Shown here piece after piece: positions 25,481 through 33,713 of a DNA stretch of 64,000 bases. The notes beneath the pieces were generated by a model. That model made no database searches. It was not told the origin of the DNA and saw only the letters and a program-made list of their open reading frames with translations. The translations under genes were made by a program, and so were the position numbers. The number at the start of each line of letters is the position of its first letter. Positions within the stretch are counted from its first letter, which is position 1. Source of the DNA: CAWIUB01 sp963839175 (lineage in GTDB: Bacteria > Actinomycetota > Actinomycetes > Mycobacteriales > Jatrophihabitantaceae); NCBI GenBank assembly GCA_963839175.1, contig CAWIUB010000025.1, positions 1 to 64,000 on the forward strand. The letters are read 5' to 3'.

Positions 25481-26698
25481 GTGACCGCGTCCGGTCCTAG
25501 TGGCGACGACCTCGACCGGGTTTTCCGCGAGGAGCACGGTCGGGTCGTCGCCACCCTGATGCGCTACTTCGGCGACATCGACGTCGCCGAGGACGCGGCA
25601 CAGGAGGCGTGCGTAGTCGCCCTCCAACGGTGGCAGACGTCCGGCATCCCCCCAAACCCGGGCGGTTGGCTGACGACCACGGCCCGCAACCGGGCGATCG
25701 ACCGGCTGCGACGGGAGGCCACCCGCGATGCCCGACAGGCCCACGCCGCGCTGCTCGCTCACGTCAAGGACGACAGCCCGGTGAGCTCGGTGGTCGACGA
25801 CCGGCTCCGGCTCATGTTCACCTGCTGCCATCCAGCGCTCGCGCCTAGCGCCCAGGTGGCGCTGACGCTGCGGCTGGTCGGCGGGTTGACCACGACCGAG
25901 ATCGCCAACGCCTTCCTCGTTGACGAGGCAGCAATGGCCAAGCGGCTGACCCGAGCGAAGCAGAAGATCAAGGCAGCGAAGATCCCCTACCGCGTTCCGG
26001 CCGATCACGAGCTGCCGGAACGCCTGCGCGGAGTACTCGCGACGCTCTACCTCGTCTTCAACGAGGGCTATCTGTCCTCGACCGGCGACGTCGCGATCCG
26101 CACCGACCTGTGCGCGGAGGCGATCCGGCTGACCCGGGTCCTCGTGTCGCTGATGCCCGACGAGCCCGAGGTCCACGGGCTGCTCGCCCTGATTCTGCTC
26201 GTCGATGCGCGACGCGCCACCCGTGTCGCCGACGGGGTGCTTGTCACCCTGCCCGAGCAGGAGCGGGACCGTTGGGACCACCGGCTCATCGCCGAAGGGC
26301 ACGACCTTGTTCGCGGCTGCCTGCGCCGAGGTCGGCCGGGGCCGTTCCAGCTCCTCGCCGCGATCAACGCGGTCCACACCGATGCGACGACGGCGCAGCA
26401 GACCGACTGGCGCCAGATCGTCGCGCTGTACGACCAGCTGTATGCCGTGCAGCCTGACCGCGTCGTCGCCCTCAACCGCGCGGTGGCCATCGCTGAGGTC
26501 GATGGCCCGGAGGCCGGCCTGGCGCTCCTCGACGCGCTCGACCTCAACGGATACCACCCGTTCCACGCGTCCAGGGCCGACCTGCTCCGCCGAGCTGGGC
26601 GCACCCGAGAAGCCCGGACGGCATACGAGCGAGCGATCGAGCTGACCACCAACCCGGCCGAGCGGGCCTTCCTGCGAACCCGCCTTGCCCAGACGTGA
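25481..26698 (+). CDS. ECF42-type RNA polymerase sigma factor
   Basis: A 405-residue ECF sigma factor. Region 2 includes DAAQEACVVALQRW, region 4 the helix-turn-helix around LTTTEIANAFLVDEAAMAKRL, and after about residue 170 a long TPR-like C-terminal extension (DUF6596) with FNEGYLSSTGD and VVALNRAVAIAE. ECF42 factors have no anti-sigma factor; control is thought to lie in this extension. GTG start 25481, directly after the DGPF gene. Confidence 0.9.
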   Translation: MTASGPSGDDLDRVFREEHGRVVATLMRYFGDIDVAEDAAQEACVVALQRWQTSGIPPNPGGWLTTTARNRAIDRLRREATRDARQAHAALLAHVKDDSPVSSVVDDRLRLMFTCCHPALAPSAQVALTLRLVGGLTTTEIANAFLVDEAAMAKRLTRAKQKIKAAKIPYRVPADHELPERLRGVLATLYLVFNEGYLSSTGDVAIRTDLCAEAIRLTRVLVSLMPDEPEVHGLLALILLVDARRATRVADGVLVTLPEQERDRWDHRLIAEGHDLVRGCLRRGRPGPFQLLAAINAVHTDATTAQQTDWRQIVALYDQLYAVQPDRVVALNRAVAIAEVDGPEAGLALLDALDLNGYHPFHASRADLLRRAGRTREARTAYERAIELTTNPAERAFLRTRLAQT

Positions 26699-26766
26699 CC
26701 GTCGGGTCAACTCGGGAAGGTCGTAGCCCAGCCCCTGCGCAGGATGGGGGCAGCTACCGTGGCCGA

Positions 26767-27699
26767 ATGGGTCGCCGCGTGCCGCTGCACTCGGCTGCGG
26801 TCGCAGTTGCCGCGCTGTGCGCCGTCATCGCAGCAGCGGGTTGTAGCCCGGCGCAGGGGCCTGCTCCCACGTCCGTCACCAGCACTGCGGGCAGCCCCTC
26901 GGTCGAGGTATCGCAGCGGAGCGGCGCACCCGCGCCGGCCACGAACCGGGCGCCGGTCAGCCGGAAGCCGAGCCCTGCACGTCCGCGACCGTCGACGAGC
27001 AGCCCGCGGGCCGCCGCGCCGTCACCCAGCCGCCCGGTCATCGTGATCGACCCCGGCCACAGTCCTACTATCCACGGGATCGATCCGGCTACCGGACTGA
27101 TTGTCTCCGGATATGAGAACGAGCCGGAGATGCGTGACGTGTTCGCCGTGGCCGAACTGGTCAAGGCACAGTTGGCGGCTGCCGGCTACCGCGTGATCAT
27201 GACGAAGACCACCGTGGATACCCCGGTCTTGCTGAACCAGATCGCGGCCACCGCCAACAATGCCCATGCCGCGCTGGCGTTGAGCATCCATGACCAGGCC
27301 GGCACGAACGGCGGCATCGGATTCGATCAAGGCAACAACATCGTCTACTACCAGTCCGTCGGCACGTACCGCCAGGCCCCGGGCCACCCGAAGATCGTGT
27401 TCACCGACAGCCGCGTGGCGGCGCTCAGCATGAAGTACGGCCAGATCTTCCGCACGCAGCGAGCCACGGCCGAGGGTCACCCGGTCACACTGCAGGACAA
27501 CGTGGGCTACGACCTGAACTCACGTGGGCTGGACGCCGGCAACATCTGGATCGTCCAGCTGCTTTCCCACGTCCCGTGGATCTACAACGAGGCAGGCGGA
27601 AACAGCGCGGGGATGTCGGGCTTGACCGCCGTCGACAAGCGCAAATACGCCGCCGGTCTCGTGGCCAGCGTCGAACATTGTCTCCCCCTGCGGCGGTAA
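26767..27699 (+). CDS. N-acetylmuramoyl-L-alanine amidase (Amidase_3) lipoprotein
   Basis: A 310-residue exported enzyme. Signal peptide ending in a lipobox (IAAAGCS, Cys near residue 25), then a Pro/Ser/Thr-rich linker to about residue 90, then the Amidase_3 domain with zinc ligands in VIVIDPGHSP, ENEPEM and SIHDQAG and the catalytic glutamate in YNEAGGNS. It cuts the amide between muramic acid and the stem peptide. Start ATG 26767 avoids an atypical extension. Single gene with its own promoter region unresolved. Confidence 0.88.
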   Translation: MGRRVPLHSAAVAVAALCAVIAAAGCSPAQGPAPTSVTSTAGSPSVEVSQRSGAPAPATNRAPVSRKPSPARPRPSTSSPRAAAPSPSRPVIVIDPGHSPTIHGIDPATGLIVSGYENEPEMRDVFAVAELVKAQLAAAGYRVIMTKTTVDTPVLLNQIAATANNAHAALALSIHDQAGTNGGIGFDQGNNIVYYQSVGTYRQAPGHPKIVFTDSRVAALSMKYGQIFRTQRATAEGHPVTLQDNVGYDLNSRGLDAGNIWIVQLLSHVPWIYNEAGGNSAGMSGLTAVDKRKYAAGLVASVEHCLPLRR

Positions 27700-27760
27700 G
27701 CCGAGCGGCACGGACTGCCGGTAGATTCCGGCCCAACGAGGGGCTATGTTAAAGATCCAA

Positions 27761-28093
27761 GTCGCGAATGCGACGGCCGGGAGGCGGTCCCGATGTCCCA
27801 CTATCTGCTGCAGGTCGCGTACACACCCGAGGCAGCGGCGGCCTTGGTCAAGAACCCACAGAACCGGCTCGAGGCCGTCCGACCGGTGGCCAAGCGGCTC
27901 GGCGGAACCGTAGACAGCCAATGGATGTCCCTCGGAGAGTACGACGTCGTGGCAGTGATCAACATGCCGGACAGTGTCAGCGCGGCGGCGTTCGCCATGG
28001 CGGTCTCGGCTGGCGGTGCCTGCAAGGCGGTCACAACCACCTCGCTGCTGGGCGTCGAAGAAGGAATCGAAGCCATGCGGAAGGCGGCAACGG
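27761..28093 (+). repeat. Direct repeat, first copy (GYD gene)
   Basis: 333 bp nearly identical to 28249-28581 (offset 488). The repeat covers the ribosome-binding site and most of the GYD coding region; the copies diverge only in the last 20-25 codons. Confidence 0.9.
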
Positions 28094-28140
28094 CCGACTA
28101 CCGCCCTCCGACGGAGGACTACGGCTACACGGCGAGCTAG
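27793..28140 (+). CDS. GYD-domain protein, copy 1
   Basis: A 115-residue GYD-family protein (GEYDVVAVINMPD motif, preceded by YLLQVAYTPEAA). The family has a ferredoxin-like fold related to YCII and antibiotic-biosynthesis monooxygenase dimers; function unknown. Followed after 140 bp by a nearly identical copy. C-terminal end YRPPTEDYGYTAS differs from copy 2. Confidence 0.88.
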   Translation: MSHYLLQVAYTPEAAAALVKNPQNRLEAVRPVAKRLGGTVDSQWMSLGEYDVVAVINMPDSVSAAAFAMAVSAGGACKAVTTTSLLGVEEGIEAMRKAATADYRPPTEDYGYTAS

Positions 28141-28248
28141 GGTCGTCCAGTGATGACTGGCGTGGGCTGTGAGGAAAACATTCAGACCGCTCCCGATCAT
28201 CGATGGATGGATGCGGGCGAAGGTGCCAGGGTGTTCTAGAGCGCGATA

Positions 28249-28581
28249 GTCGCGAAGGCGAAGGCCGAGAGGTGGTCCCGATGTCCCACTATCTGCTGCA
28301 GGTCGCGTACACACCCGAGGCGGCGGCGGCCTTGGTCAAGAACCCACAGAACCGGCTCGAGGCCGTCCGACCAGTGGCCAAGCGGCTCGGCGGAACCGTA
28401 GACAGCCAATGGATGTCCCTCGGAGAGTACGACGTCGTGGCAGTGATCAACATGCCGGACAGTGTCAGCGCGGCGGCGTTCGCCATGGCGGTCTCGGCTG
28501 GCGGTGCCTGCAAGGCGGTCACAACCACCACGCTGCTGGGCGTCGAAGAAGGAATCGAAGCCATGCGGAAGGCGGCAACGG
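28249..28581 (+). repeat. Direct repeat, second copy (GYD gene)
   Basis: Second member of the 333-bp tandem duplication. Confidence 0.9.
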
Positions 28582-28631
28582 TCGAGTACGTGTCCCCGAT
28601 CGACTACGGCCATTGGGGGTTCGTTGAGTAG
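28281..28631 (+). CDS. GYD-domain protein, copy 2
   Basis: A 116-residue protein nearly identical to copy 1 through residue 100, with a different C-terminus (VEYVSPIDYGHWGFVE). Start ATG 28281 with the same GGTGGTCCCG context. The duplication is recent; the divergent tails suggest either recombination or different selection there. Confidence 0.88.
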   Translation: MSHYLLQVAYTPEAAAALVKNPQNRLEAVRPVAKRLGGTVDSQWMSLGEYDVVAVINMPDSVSAAAFAMAVSAGGACKAVTTTTLLGVEEGIEAMRKAATVEYVSPIDYGHWGFVE

Positions 28632-28852
28632 CACCGCACTTCAGCCATAGCTATTCGACCTCGACGCGCGCCGCAGTGAGCGTGGGTAATGCACACTGCC
28701 GGCCTAGGCCCAGCCACCTCGACCTCGGCCGTTCGCGGGCTGACCCGGAACGGCCCAGGTACCGTGGACCGGCAACAGTTGTGGCGGCTCGCAGTCGCCG
28801 ATCGGAGGTGCGGCACAGGTTCCGACCCGACGAGCAGACGGAGGCAGCGTCG

Positions 28853-29344
28853 ATGCAGTCGGATGCGGACGTCGGGGTGCACGACGCGAGCCAGGTGACC
28901 CAGATTCGACTGCGCCATTGGGACATCGTGGTGGCCGTCGCCGCCGGGGGCATGGTCGGCGCCGAGGCGCGATACGGCGTCGGCGAGGCCCTGCCGCACA
29001 CTGGGAGCCAGTTTCCGTGGTCCACACTGCTCATCAACGTGTCGGGCAGCCTGGTGATCGGCGTGCTGATGGTGCTGCTGCTCGAACTGACCTCGCCACA
29101 TCGGCTCGCCCGACCATTCCTCGGCGTGGGAGTGCTCGGCGGCTATACCACCTTTTCCACGTTTGCGGTCGACGCGCAACGTCTCGTCACCAACCACAGG
29201 CCGCTGACCGCACTGGCCTACGTGGTGACGACGGCCGTCGCCTGCGTGGCCGCGGTGTGGCTAGCCACCGTCGCCACACTGGTTGGCGGCGAGCTGATCA
29301 TCAACACTCGCGTGCGGCATGACATGCGAAGGGATTCGAGATGA
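28853..29344 (+). CDS. crcB: CrcB/Fluc fluoride channel subunit 1
   Basis: A 163-residue protein with four membrane helices and Fluc motifs: GGMVGAEARYGVG, WSTLLINVSGSLVIG and the pore-lining GVLGGYTTFSTF with its phenylalanines. Fluc/CrcB proteins are dual-topology dimers that export fluoride. Two different subunits here suggest a heterodimer, as in two-gene actinobacterial or Bacillus systems. ATG 28853 follows GGAGG at 28840. Overlaps DUF190 by ATGA. I saw no fluoride riboswitch upstream. Confidence 0.92.
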   Translation: MQSDADVGVHDASQVTQIRLRHWDIVVAVAAGGMVGAEARYGVGEALPHTGSQFPWSTLLINVSGSLVIGVLMVLLLELTSPHRLARPFLGVGVLGGYTTFSTFAVDAQRLVTNHRPLTALAYVVTTAVACVAAVWLATVATLVGGELIINTRVRHDMRRDSR

Positions 29345-29691
29345 CGTTGTCTGGGCTGGCCCGCCGACTAATGGTGATCGTCGACGAGGACGCCACCTGG
29401 AACCACAAGCCGGTGTACACAGAGATCGTCCGGCGGGCGCACGATGCCGGGCTGGCCGGCGCGTCGGTGTTCCGGGGCATCGAAGGGTTCGGCCACTCCG
29501 GGCGGGTGCACACCAGTCGCATTCTCAGCCTGGCCGAGAACCTGCCCGCCATGGTCGTCATCGTCGACACCGAAGCTAACATCGTGCGGTTTCTGCCCCA
29601 GCTGGAGGAGCTCAACGTGCGGGGGGTGGTGGCCATCGATGACGTGGAGGTGGTCACCCCGGGCCACGTCCCGCAGGCAGCGCAGCCGTGA
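29341..29691 (+). CDS. DUF190 protein between two crcB genes
   Basis: A 116-residue DUF190 protein (RAHDAGLAGASVFRGIEGFG, then HSGRVHT). Overlaps both flanking crcB genes by four bases, so the three are one translationally coupled operon. Co-location with Fluc channels is widespread and supports a role in fluoride handling, though biochemical proof is lacking. The second DUF190 in this window (2110) lies beside a HyfB-like protein. Confidence 0.9.
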   Translation: MTLSGLARRLMVIVDEDATWNHKPVYTEIVRRAHDAGLAGASVFRGIEGFGHSGRVHTSRILSLAENLPAMVVIVDTEANIVRFLPQLEELNVRGVVAIDDVEVVTPGHVPQAAQP

Positions 29692-30053
29692 TTCCGGTGT
29701 TGATCGCCATCGGTGCGGTTGTCGGCGCGCCCGCGCGATACCTGACCGATCGGGCGATTCAATCACGGCACGAGACTGTGTTCCCATGGGGCACGCTGGC
29801 CGTGAATGTCGTGGCCTCGTTGGTTCTCGGCGTGGTCACAGGCGCAGCAGCACACCTTGACCCGAACGTCCTGGCGCTGATCGGAACGGGCTTCTGTGGC
29901 GCGCTGAGCACCTACTCCACGTTCAGCTACGAGACAATGCGGCTGACCCAGGAGGGCGCCCGGTTCTACGCGGTCGCGAACATTCTGCTCAGCCTGGTTG
30001 CCGGCCTCGGCGCGGCCTCGTTCGGCTGGTCGATCGGGCACTCGATCGGCTGA
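29688..30053 (+). CDS. crcB: CrcB/Fluc fluoride channel subunit 2
   Basis: A 121-residue Fluc subunit with GAVVGAPARYLTDRA, WGTLAVNVVASLVLG and GFCGALSTYSTFSYET. Shorter than subunit 1, with four helices. GTG start 29688 overlaps the DUF190 stop (GTGA). Together with subunit 1 it probably forms an antiparallel heterodimer. Confidence 0.92.
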   Translation: MIPVLIAIGAVVGAPARYLTDRAIQSRHETVFPWGTLAVNVVASLVLGVVTGAAAHLDPNVLALIGTGFCGALSTYSTFSYETMRLTQEGARFYAVANILLSLVAGLGAASFGWSIGHSIG

Positions 30054-30064
30054 CGAGCAGTCGT

Positions 30065-30478
30065 CTAGTTGCGCTGCTCGCCGGCGCGCGGCCAGCCAGC
30101 GAGCGCCCGCCGAGCGGCCCGACGGGCCGGCGCCGGACCCGCCCGGGCCACCGCCAGCAGCGTTCGGCCGACGTCACGGAACCGGTAGTGGGCCAGGGCG
30201 TTGATCGCGGCCGCAGCAAGGTACGGGTCAGGGTCGCGGGCCATCACCCGCAGTGGCTGCAGCGCCCGCGGTTCGGCGTGTTTCCCCAGCGTCCCGGCGG
30301 CGATGACACGGCGCTCGACGAGCGGATGCTGCAGGGCCCAGAGCAGCTTGTCGGTGAAGCTGGTGCCCGCCGGCTCCGTCGGTGGCCGTCCGCACTGTGG
30401 GCACGGCAGATCGCCGGTTTCCGCGCGGTCCTGCGGGGCGTAGCACCACCAGCAATACCGCACCGGTCCTAACGCCAT
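30065..30478 (-). CDS. Zinc-ribbon plus HEAT-repeat small protein
   Basis: A 137-residue protein. The start has two CxxC pairs (CWWC, CPQC; residues 9-29) that would bind zinc, followed by HEAT-like helical repeats (PLVERRVIAAGTLGKHAEPR, PDPYLAAAAINALAHYRFRD). No catalytic motif. It is the last gene of the GTPase-MFS-HEAT operon and convergent with CrcB, 11 bp from crcB's stop. A remnant of its first part is seen beside the other MFS copy at 2480-2620. Confidence 0.7.
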   Translation of the reverse strand: MALGPVRYCWWCYAPQDRAETGDLPCPQCGRPPTEPAGTSFTDKLLWALQHPLVERRVIAAGTLGKHAEPRALQPLRVMARDPDPYLAAAAINALAHYRFRDVGRTLLAVARAGPAPARRAARRALAGWPRAGEQRN

Positions 30479-30484
30479 TCGTCG

Positions 30485-31736
30485 TCACCGCGGAGGCAGC
30501 AGGCGCGAGGTGAGGACGGAGGCAGCCATCCAGGCCGCCGCGTACCCGAAGGCGAGCGTCGGCGAGACGAGGGTCCACAGCAGGCCGGCGACCACCGTCG
30601 AGCCAAGATCACCCAGCGCTTGGGTGAGGCCGAGGACCCCGAATCCGTTGCCGCGTAGCCGTTCGGGCAAGTGCGTGGGCCACCACCGTCGACTCGGCCG
30701 TCTCGGCGAATCCGATCCCCACCCCGGACAGCAGGAACGCGCTCAACAGCACCGGCCAGGCATGCGATCCGACCGCGAACAGCGCGTACCCGCCGACGTA
30801 CACGATCCCTCCGCCGGTGAACACCAGCCGTAGGCTTAGCCGGTCGGCCAGCTGGCCGCCGGCCAGCGCGGCGACCGTGGCGGCCGCGTTGTGCGCGGCG
30901 TAGAGCAGGATCGCCAGGCTGGTGGCCGGGGTCAGGTCCCGGCCGGAGACCTGCAGCAGGTCGGTGGCACGCAAGATCAGCAGTGTGGTGGCGACGTTGC
31001 CGAGCTCGAACAGGGCGACCGGAGTCAGCGTGCGGGCCAGGCCGGCACGGCGTAGCTCACCCAGGTTCAGCGCCAAGGTGCGGCGGGCCGCGCCGTCCGC
31101 GACGGTGCGCCGGGCTTCCCGGGCCGCGAGCGTGATCGCGACCGCGGCCAACACCCCCGGCACGATCGCCAGCACGATCGCGTGCCGCACACCGAGCGCG
31201 GCGACCAGCCCGGACGCGGCCAGCGGCCCGATGATCGCCCCGGCATTGTCGCCGGCCCGCTCGACGCCGAACGCCCGGCCGAACGCGCCGCCGCTGGCCA
31301 GCGACGTCAACAACATGTCCCGCGCGGGTGAGCGGATACCGCGCGACATCCAGGCGAACGCGCGCAGGATCGCCACCTGCCACACCGCAGTGGCCAGGCC
31401 GATCGCGGCAGTGGCCACCGCCGTGCCCAGGTAGCCGCCCGAGGCGAGCCGGGCCCGGCGCCGGGGATCGTTGGCCAACGGCCCGCCCGCGAGCTTGCAC
31501 AACCCAGTCAGCGCGTCGGAGACCCCGTCGATCGCGCCGAGGGCGCCGGGGCCGGAATGCAGCGTCGAGGTGAGGAACGTCGGAAGGATGCTGGTGACCA
31601 GTTCGTGGCCGGAGTCGCTGAACAGCGACGCCGCACCGACGCCGAGCACGCCTGGGGTGAGCCAACTCCGGTCGTCCTCCGGCGCACCGCCGCCGGCCGG
31701 GTGCGCCTGCTCGACCGCCTCGCCAGGCTCAGTCAC
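30485..31736 (-). pseudogene. MFS transporter, copy 2, frameshifted
   Basis: Same gene as 2640-3899 at DNA level but with one extra base and a substitution near 30668 (GGGCAAGTGCG instead of GGGAAGCGCG). The main frame ends after VVAHALARTATRQRIRG, replacing helices 10-12, and the missing end (RLRGNGFGVLGLTQALGD to SRLLPPR) is readable in the next frame. Start GTG 31736 overlaps the GTPase stop. It would be a normal 12-helix protein but for that base. Confidence 0.85.
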
Positions 31737-32138
31737 GAACCCTCGTCACCTGCGCCAGCAGCTGCCGCAGCGTTTCCCGCCGGTCGCGAAGCTCGGCGAG
31801 CCGTGCGACGCGATCGGTGCGCACCGTGTCGCTGATCCGGGCCGCATCACCCAAAGCGGCCAGCAGCCGATCGATCATCCCGGCATGCTGCTGCTCGAGG
31901 TCGCGGGCCAGGCGATAAGTGCTCTCCCGCAGCCGCTGCTGCAGGTCCGCGCGAACCCGGCCGAGTTGCCGGTCGACGAGCTCGGGCACCTCCCGGATCA
32001 GGTGATCGCGGGCCCGCCGGGCCTTGCCGGGCATCACCCGGCGGGCGGCGTCGGCCAGCGGTGGCTCGACAACCGGGTCTCGATCGAACGAATACCAGAA
32101 TCCCTTGCTGGGCAACAGGATCTGCTCGTCCATCTCGA
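30503..32138. repeat. Near-identical long repeat, copy 2 (MFS plus GTPase 3' end)
   Basis: Partner of 2667-4301. The 1-bp indel that breaks the MFS reading frame lies in this copy. Confidence 0.9.
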
Positions 32139-33438
32139 CGGATACTTCGAGGTCGAGAAAATCGCGGGCCGCGTCGTGAACCAGGCCGCGTTGCACAGCG
32201 AGATCCGCCAGCGCCTGATCCCGCAGCTCTCTCAACCCGACCTCGAGCCTGGTCGCCGTGCCACGCCGCCACCGCTCGGCGGCCTCGCGGATCGCCTCCA
32301 CCGCGAAGCCACGGCCGCGCTCTTCGACCTGGTCGGCAGGAACCGCACGCAGCGGGCCGTCCAGCTGGTCCAAGGTGACCTGCAGACACGATGCGGCCAG
32401 CTCACCCACCGCCAGCCGATGGGACTCGTCAAGCGCCCGGCGCATCCGCCGCTGCGCGACCGCGCAGCGGTCACCCAGCTCCCCTTTGCGGGCACCGATC
32501 TCACGCAGCCGATCCTGGAAGCCGCGGACCTGTCCGGCGGCACTCGACTCGGCCAACTCCAGGGCACGGTCGGTCACCGCGACGCCGTCGAGCATCGTGG
32601 TGATCAACCGAGACAGGTGACCGCGCAACGACACGACCAGATCGTCGCGCGCACTCTGCCGCAAGTACCCGTCGAACGCGCTCACGAAGGCGACGAAACC
32701 CTGGTCGTCCGCCCCGGCGCGGGCCACACACGGGTATACGTGGACGGCGGCCCCCGACGCGCTTGCGCAGACCCGCTCGGTGAACTCGGTGGCCTCGGCC
32801 AGCTCGGCCGCGTCGAGGCGGTCGGCCTTGTTCAGCACGACGAACGTCCGCACCGAGCCAGCCGTCACCCGGGCCAGCAGCGCACGTTCGCTCTCGGAGA
32901 CCGGCGGGTCCGAGGTGAGCACGAAGATCGCCGCGTCCAGCGAGTCGAGGGCCTGTTCGGCGGCGAGGGTGTTGTGCGCGAACACCGAGCCGGCCCCGGG
33001 CGTATCGACGAGTTCGACGTCGTGTTCGGAGAGGAACGGCGAGTCGATGCGTACGCGAACATCGGCCACCTGGCGGGTGTTGCCCGGATTGGCCCGCTCA
33101 GTGACGAACTCGCCCAACGCGGAAAGGTCAAACCCTTCATGGCGGCCATCGAGGAACGTCACCACCAGATGATCCTCATCGTGCTCATCGTCACGACGCA
33201 GCACGGCGGTGACCACCGCGGTGACCGGCGTCACGCCAGTGGGAACCACGTCCCGGCCGAGCAACGCATTGACCAACGTGCTCTTGCCGCGCTTCGCCTC
33301 GCCGGCCACCAGCACGCGCAGCCGCTTAGCGGCAAGCCGCTCGCCCAGCTGCGCAATCTTGTGGCGATCACCAGGCGACACCAGCTCAAGCAGCGTCCGC
33401 AGGACGTCGGCAAGCTCATCGTCAACCGTGACGGCCAC
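31729..33438 (-). CDS. Dynamin-like GTPase, intact copy
   Basis: A 569-residue bacterial dynamin-family protein: P-loop GEAKRGKST (about 46), G3 DTPGAGS, G4 NKADRLD, then a long helical stalk with many Arg/Glu (LRELRDQALADLAVQRG) and a C-terminal assembly region. Such proteins remodel membranes or act in membrane-stress response. The GTG at 33438 is preceded by GGGAGA; upstream lies element B. Start chosen to exclude that element. Overlaps MFS by eight bases. Unlike copy 1 it keeps the 46-residue segment after QVEERGR and a single frame throughout. Confidence 0.85.
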   Translation of the reverse strand: MAVTVDDELADVLRTLLELVSPGDRHKIAQLGERLAAKRLRVLVAGEAKRGKSTLVNALLGRDVVPTGVTPVTAVVTAVLRRDDEHDEDHLVVTFLDGRHEGFDLSALGEFVTERANPGNTRQVADVRVRIDSPFLSEHDVELVDTPGAGSVFAHNTLAAEQALDSLDAAIFVLTSDPPVSESERALLARVTAGSVRTFVVLNKADRLDAAELAEATEFTERVCASASGAAVHVYPCVARAGADDQGFVAFVSAFDGYLRQSARDDLVVSLRGHLSRLITTMLDGVAVTDRALELAESSAAGQVRGFQDRLREIGARKGELGDRCAVAQRRMRRALDESHRLAVGELAASCLQVTLDQLDGPLRAVPADQVEERGRGFAVEAIREAAERWRRGTATRLEVGLRELRDQALADLAVQRGLVHDAARDFLDLEVSVEMDEQILLPSKGFWYSFDRDPVVEPPLADAARRVMPGKARRARDHLIREVPELVDRQLGRVRADLQQRLRESTYRLARDLEQQHAGMIDRLLAALGDAARISDTVRTDRVARLAELRDRRETLRQLLAQVTRVRD

Positions 33439-33457
33439 GGGCGTCTCCCACCGCATT

Positions 33458-33507
33458 GGGCAGGGACTGTTGGCGACTCTCGCGTTTGCGGCGAGCCCCT
33501 CCGCCGT
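33458..33507 (-). promoter_or_regulatory. Conserved structured 5' element B (candidate cis-regulatory RNA)
   Basis: Second copy of the element. Minus-strand reading: P1 CGGCG/CGCCG with loop GAGGGGCT, linker CAAAC, P2 GCGA-GAG-TCGC, tail CAACAGTCCCTGCCC able to pair with the P1 loop. Two differences from copy A are both non-synonymous if the block were translated, but conserve or improve P2 pairing (GU to GC) or fall in its loop. Confidence 0.6.
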
Positions 33508-33713
33508 ACCTGCCAGCCTAGAGATCGACGCACCCGGTCGGCCAGCCGACGAAACGGCTTTCGACAAGCACGACCTGCTGATGAACCGAATACCGGACTA
33601 CGGTCCCAAGGGGGTATGGCGAGGGAGCTAAGAATGGGCGAGCACGGCGAGCGACTGAGTGGGTACAGCGCGGTTGGAGTCTCGTGGCCGACGGCAGTGA
33701 AGCGGGAACGACC

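Noticed and set aside
28634..28852. Fluoride riboswitch in front of crcB
   Set aside because: I looked for the GGNGAUG...CUGAUGACUCCUAC pattern and did not find it; the region has no matching pair of motifs.
29998..30204. Plus-strand ORF opposite the HEAT gene
   Set aside because: Overlaps the HEAT gene on the opposite strand and has no family features or ribosome-binding site.
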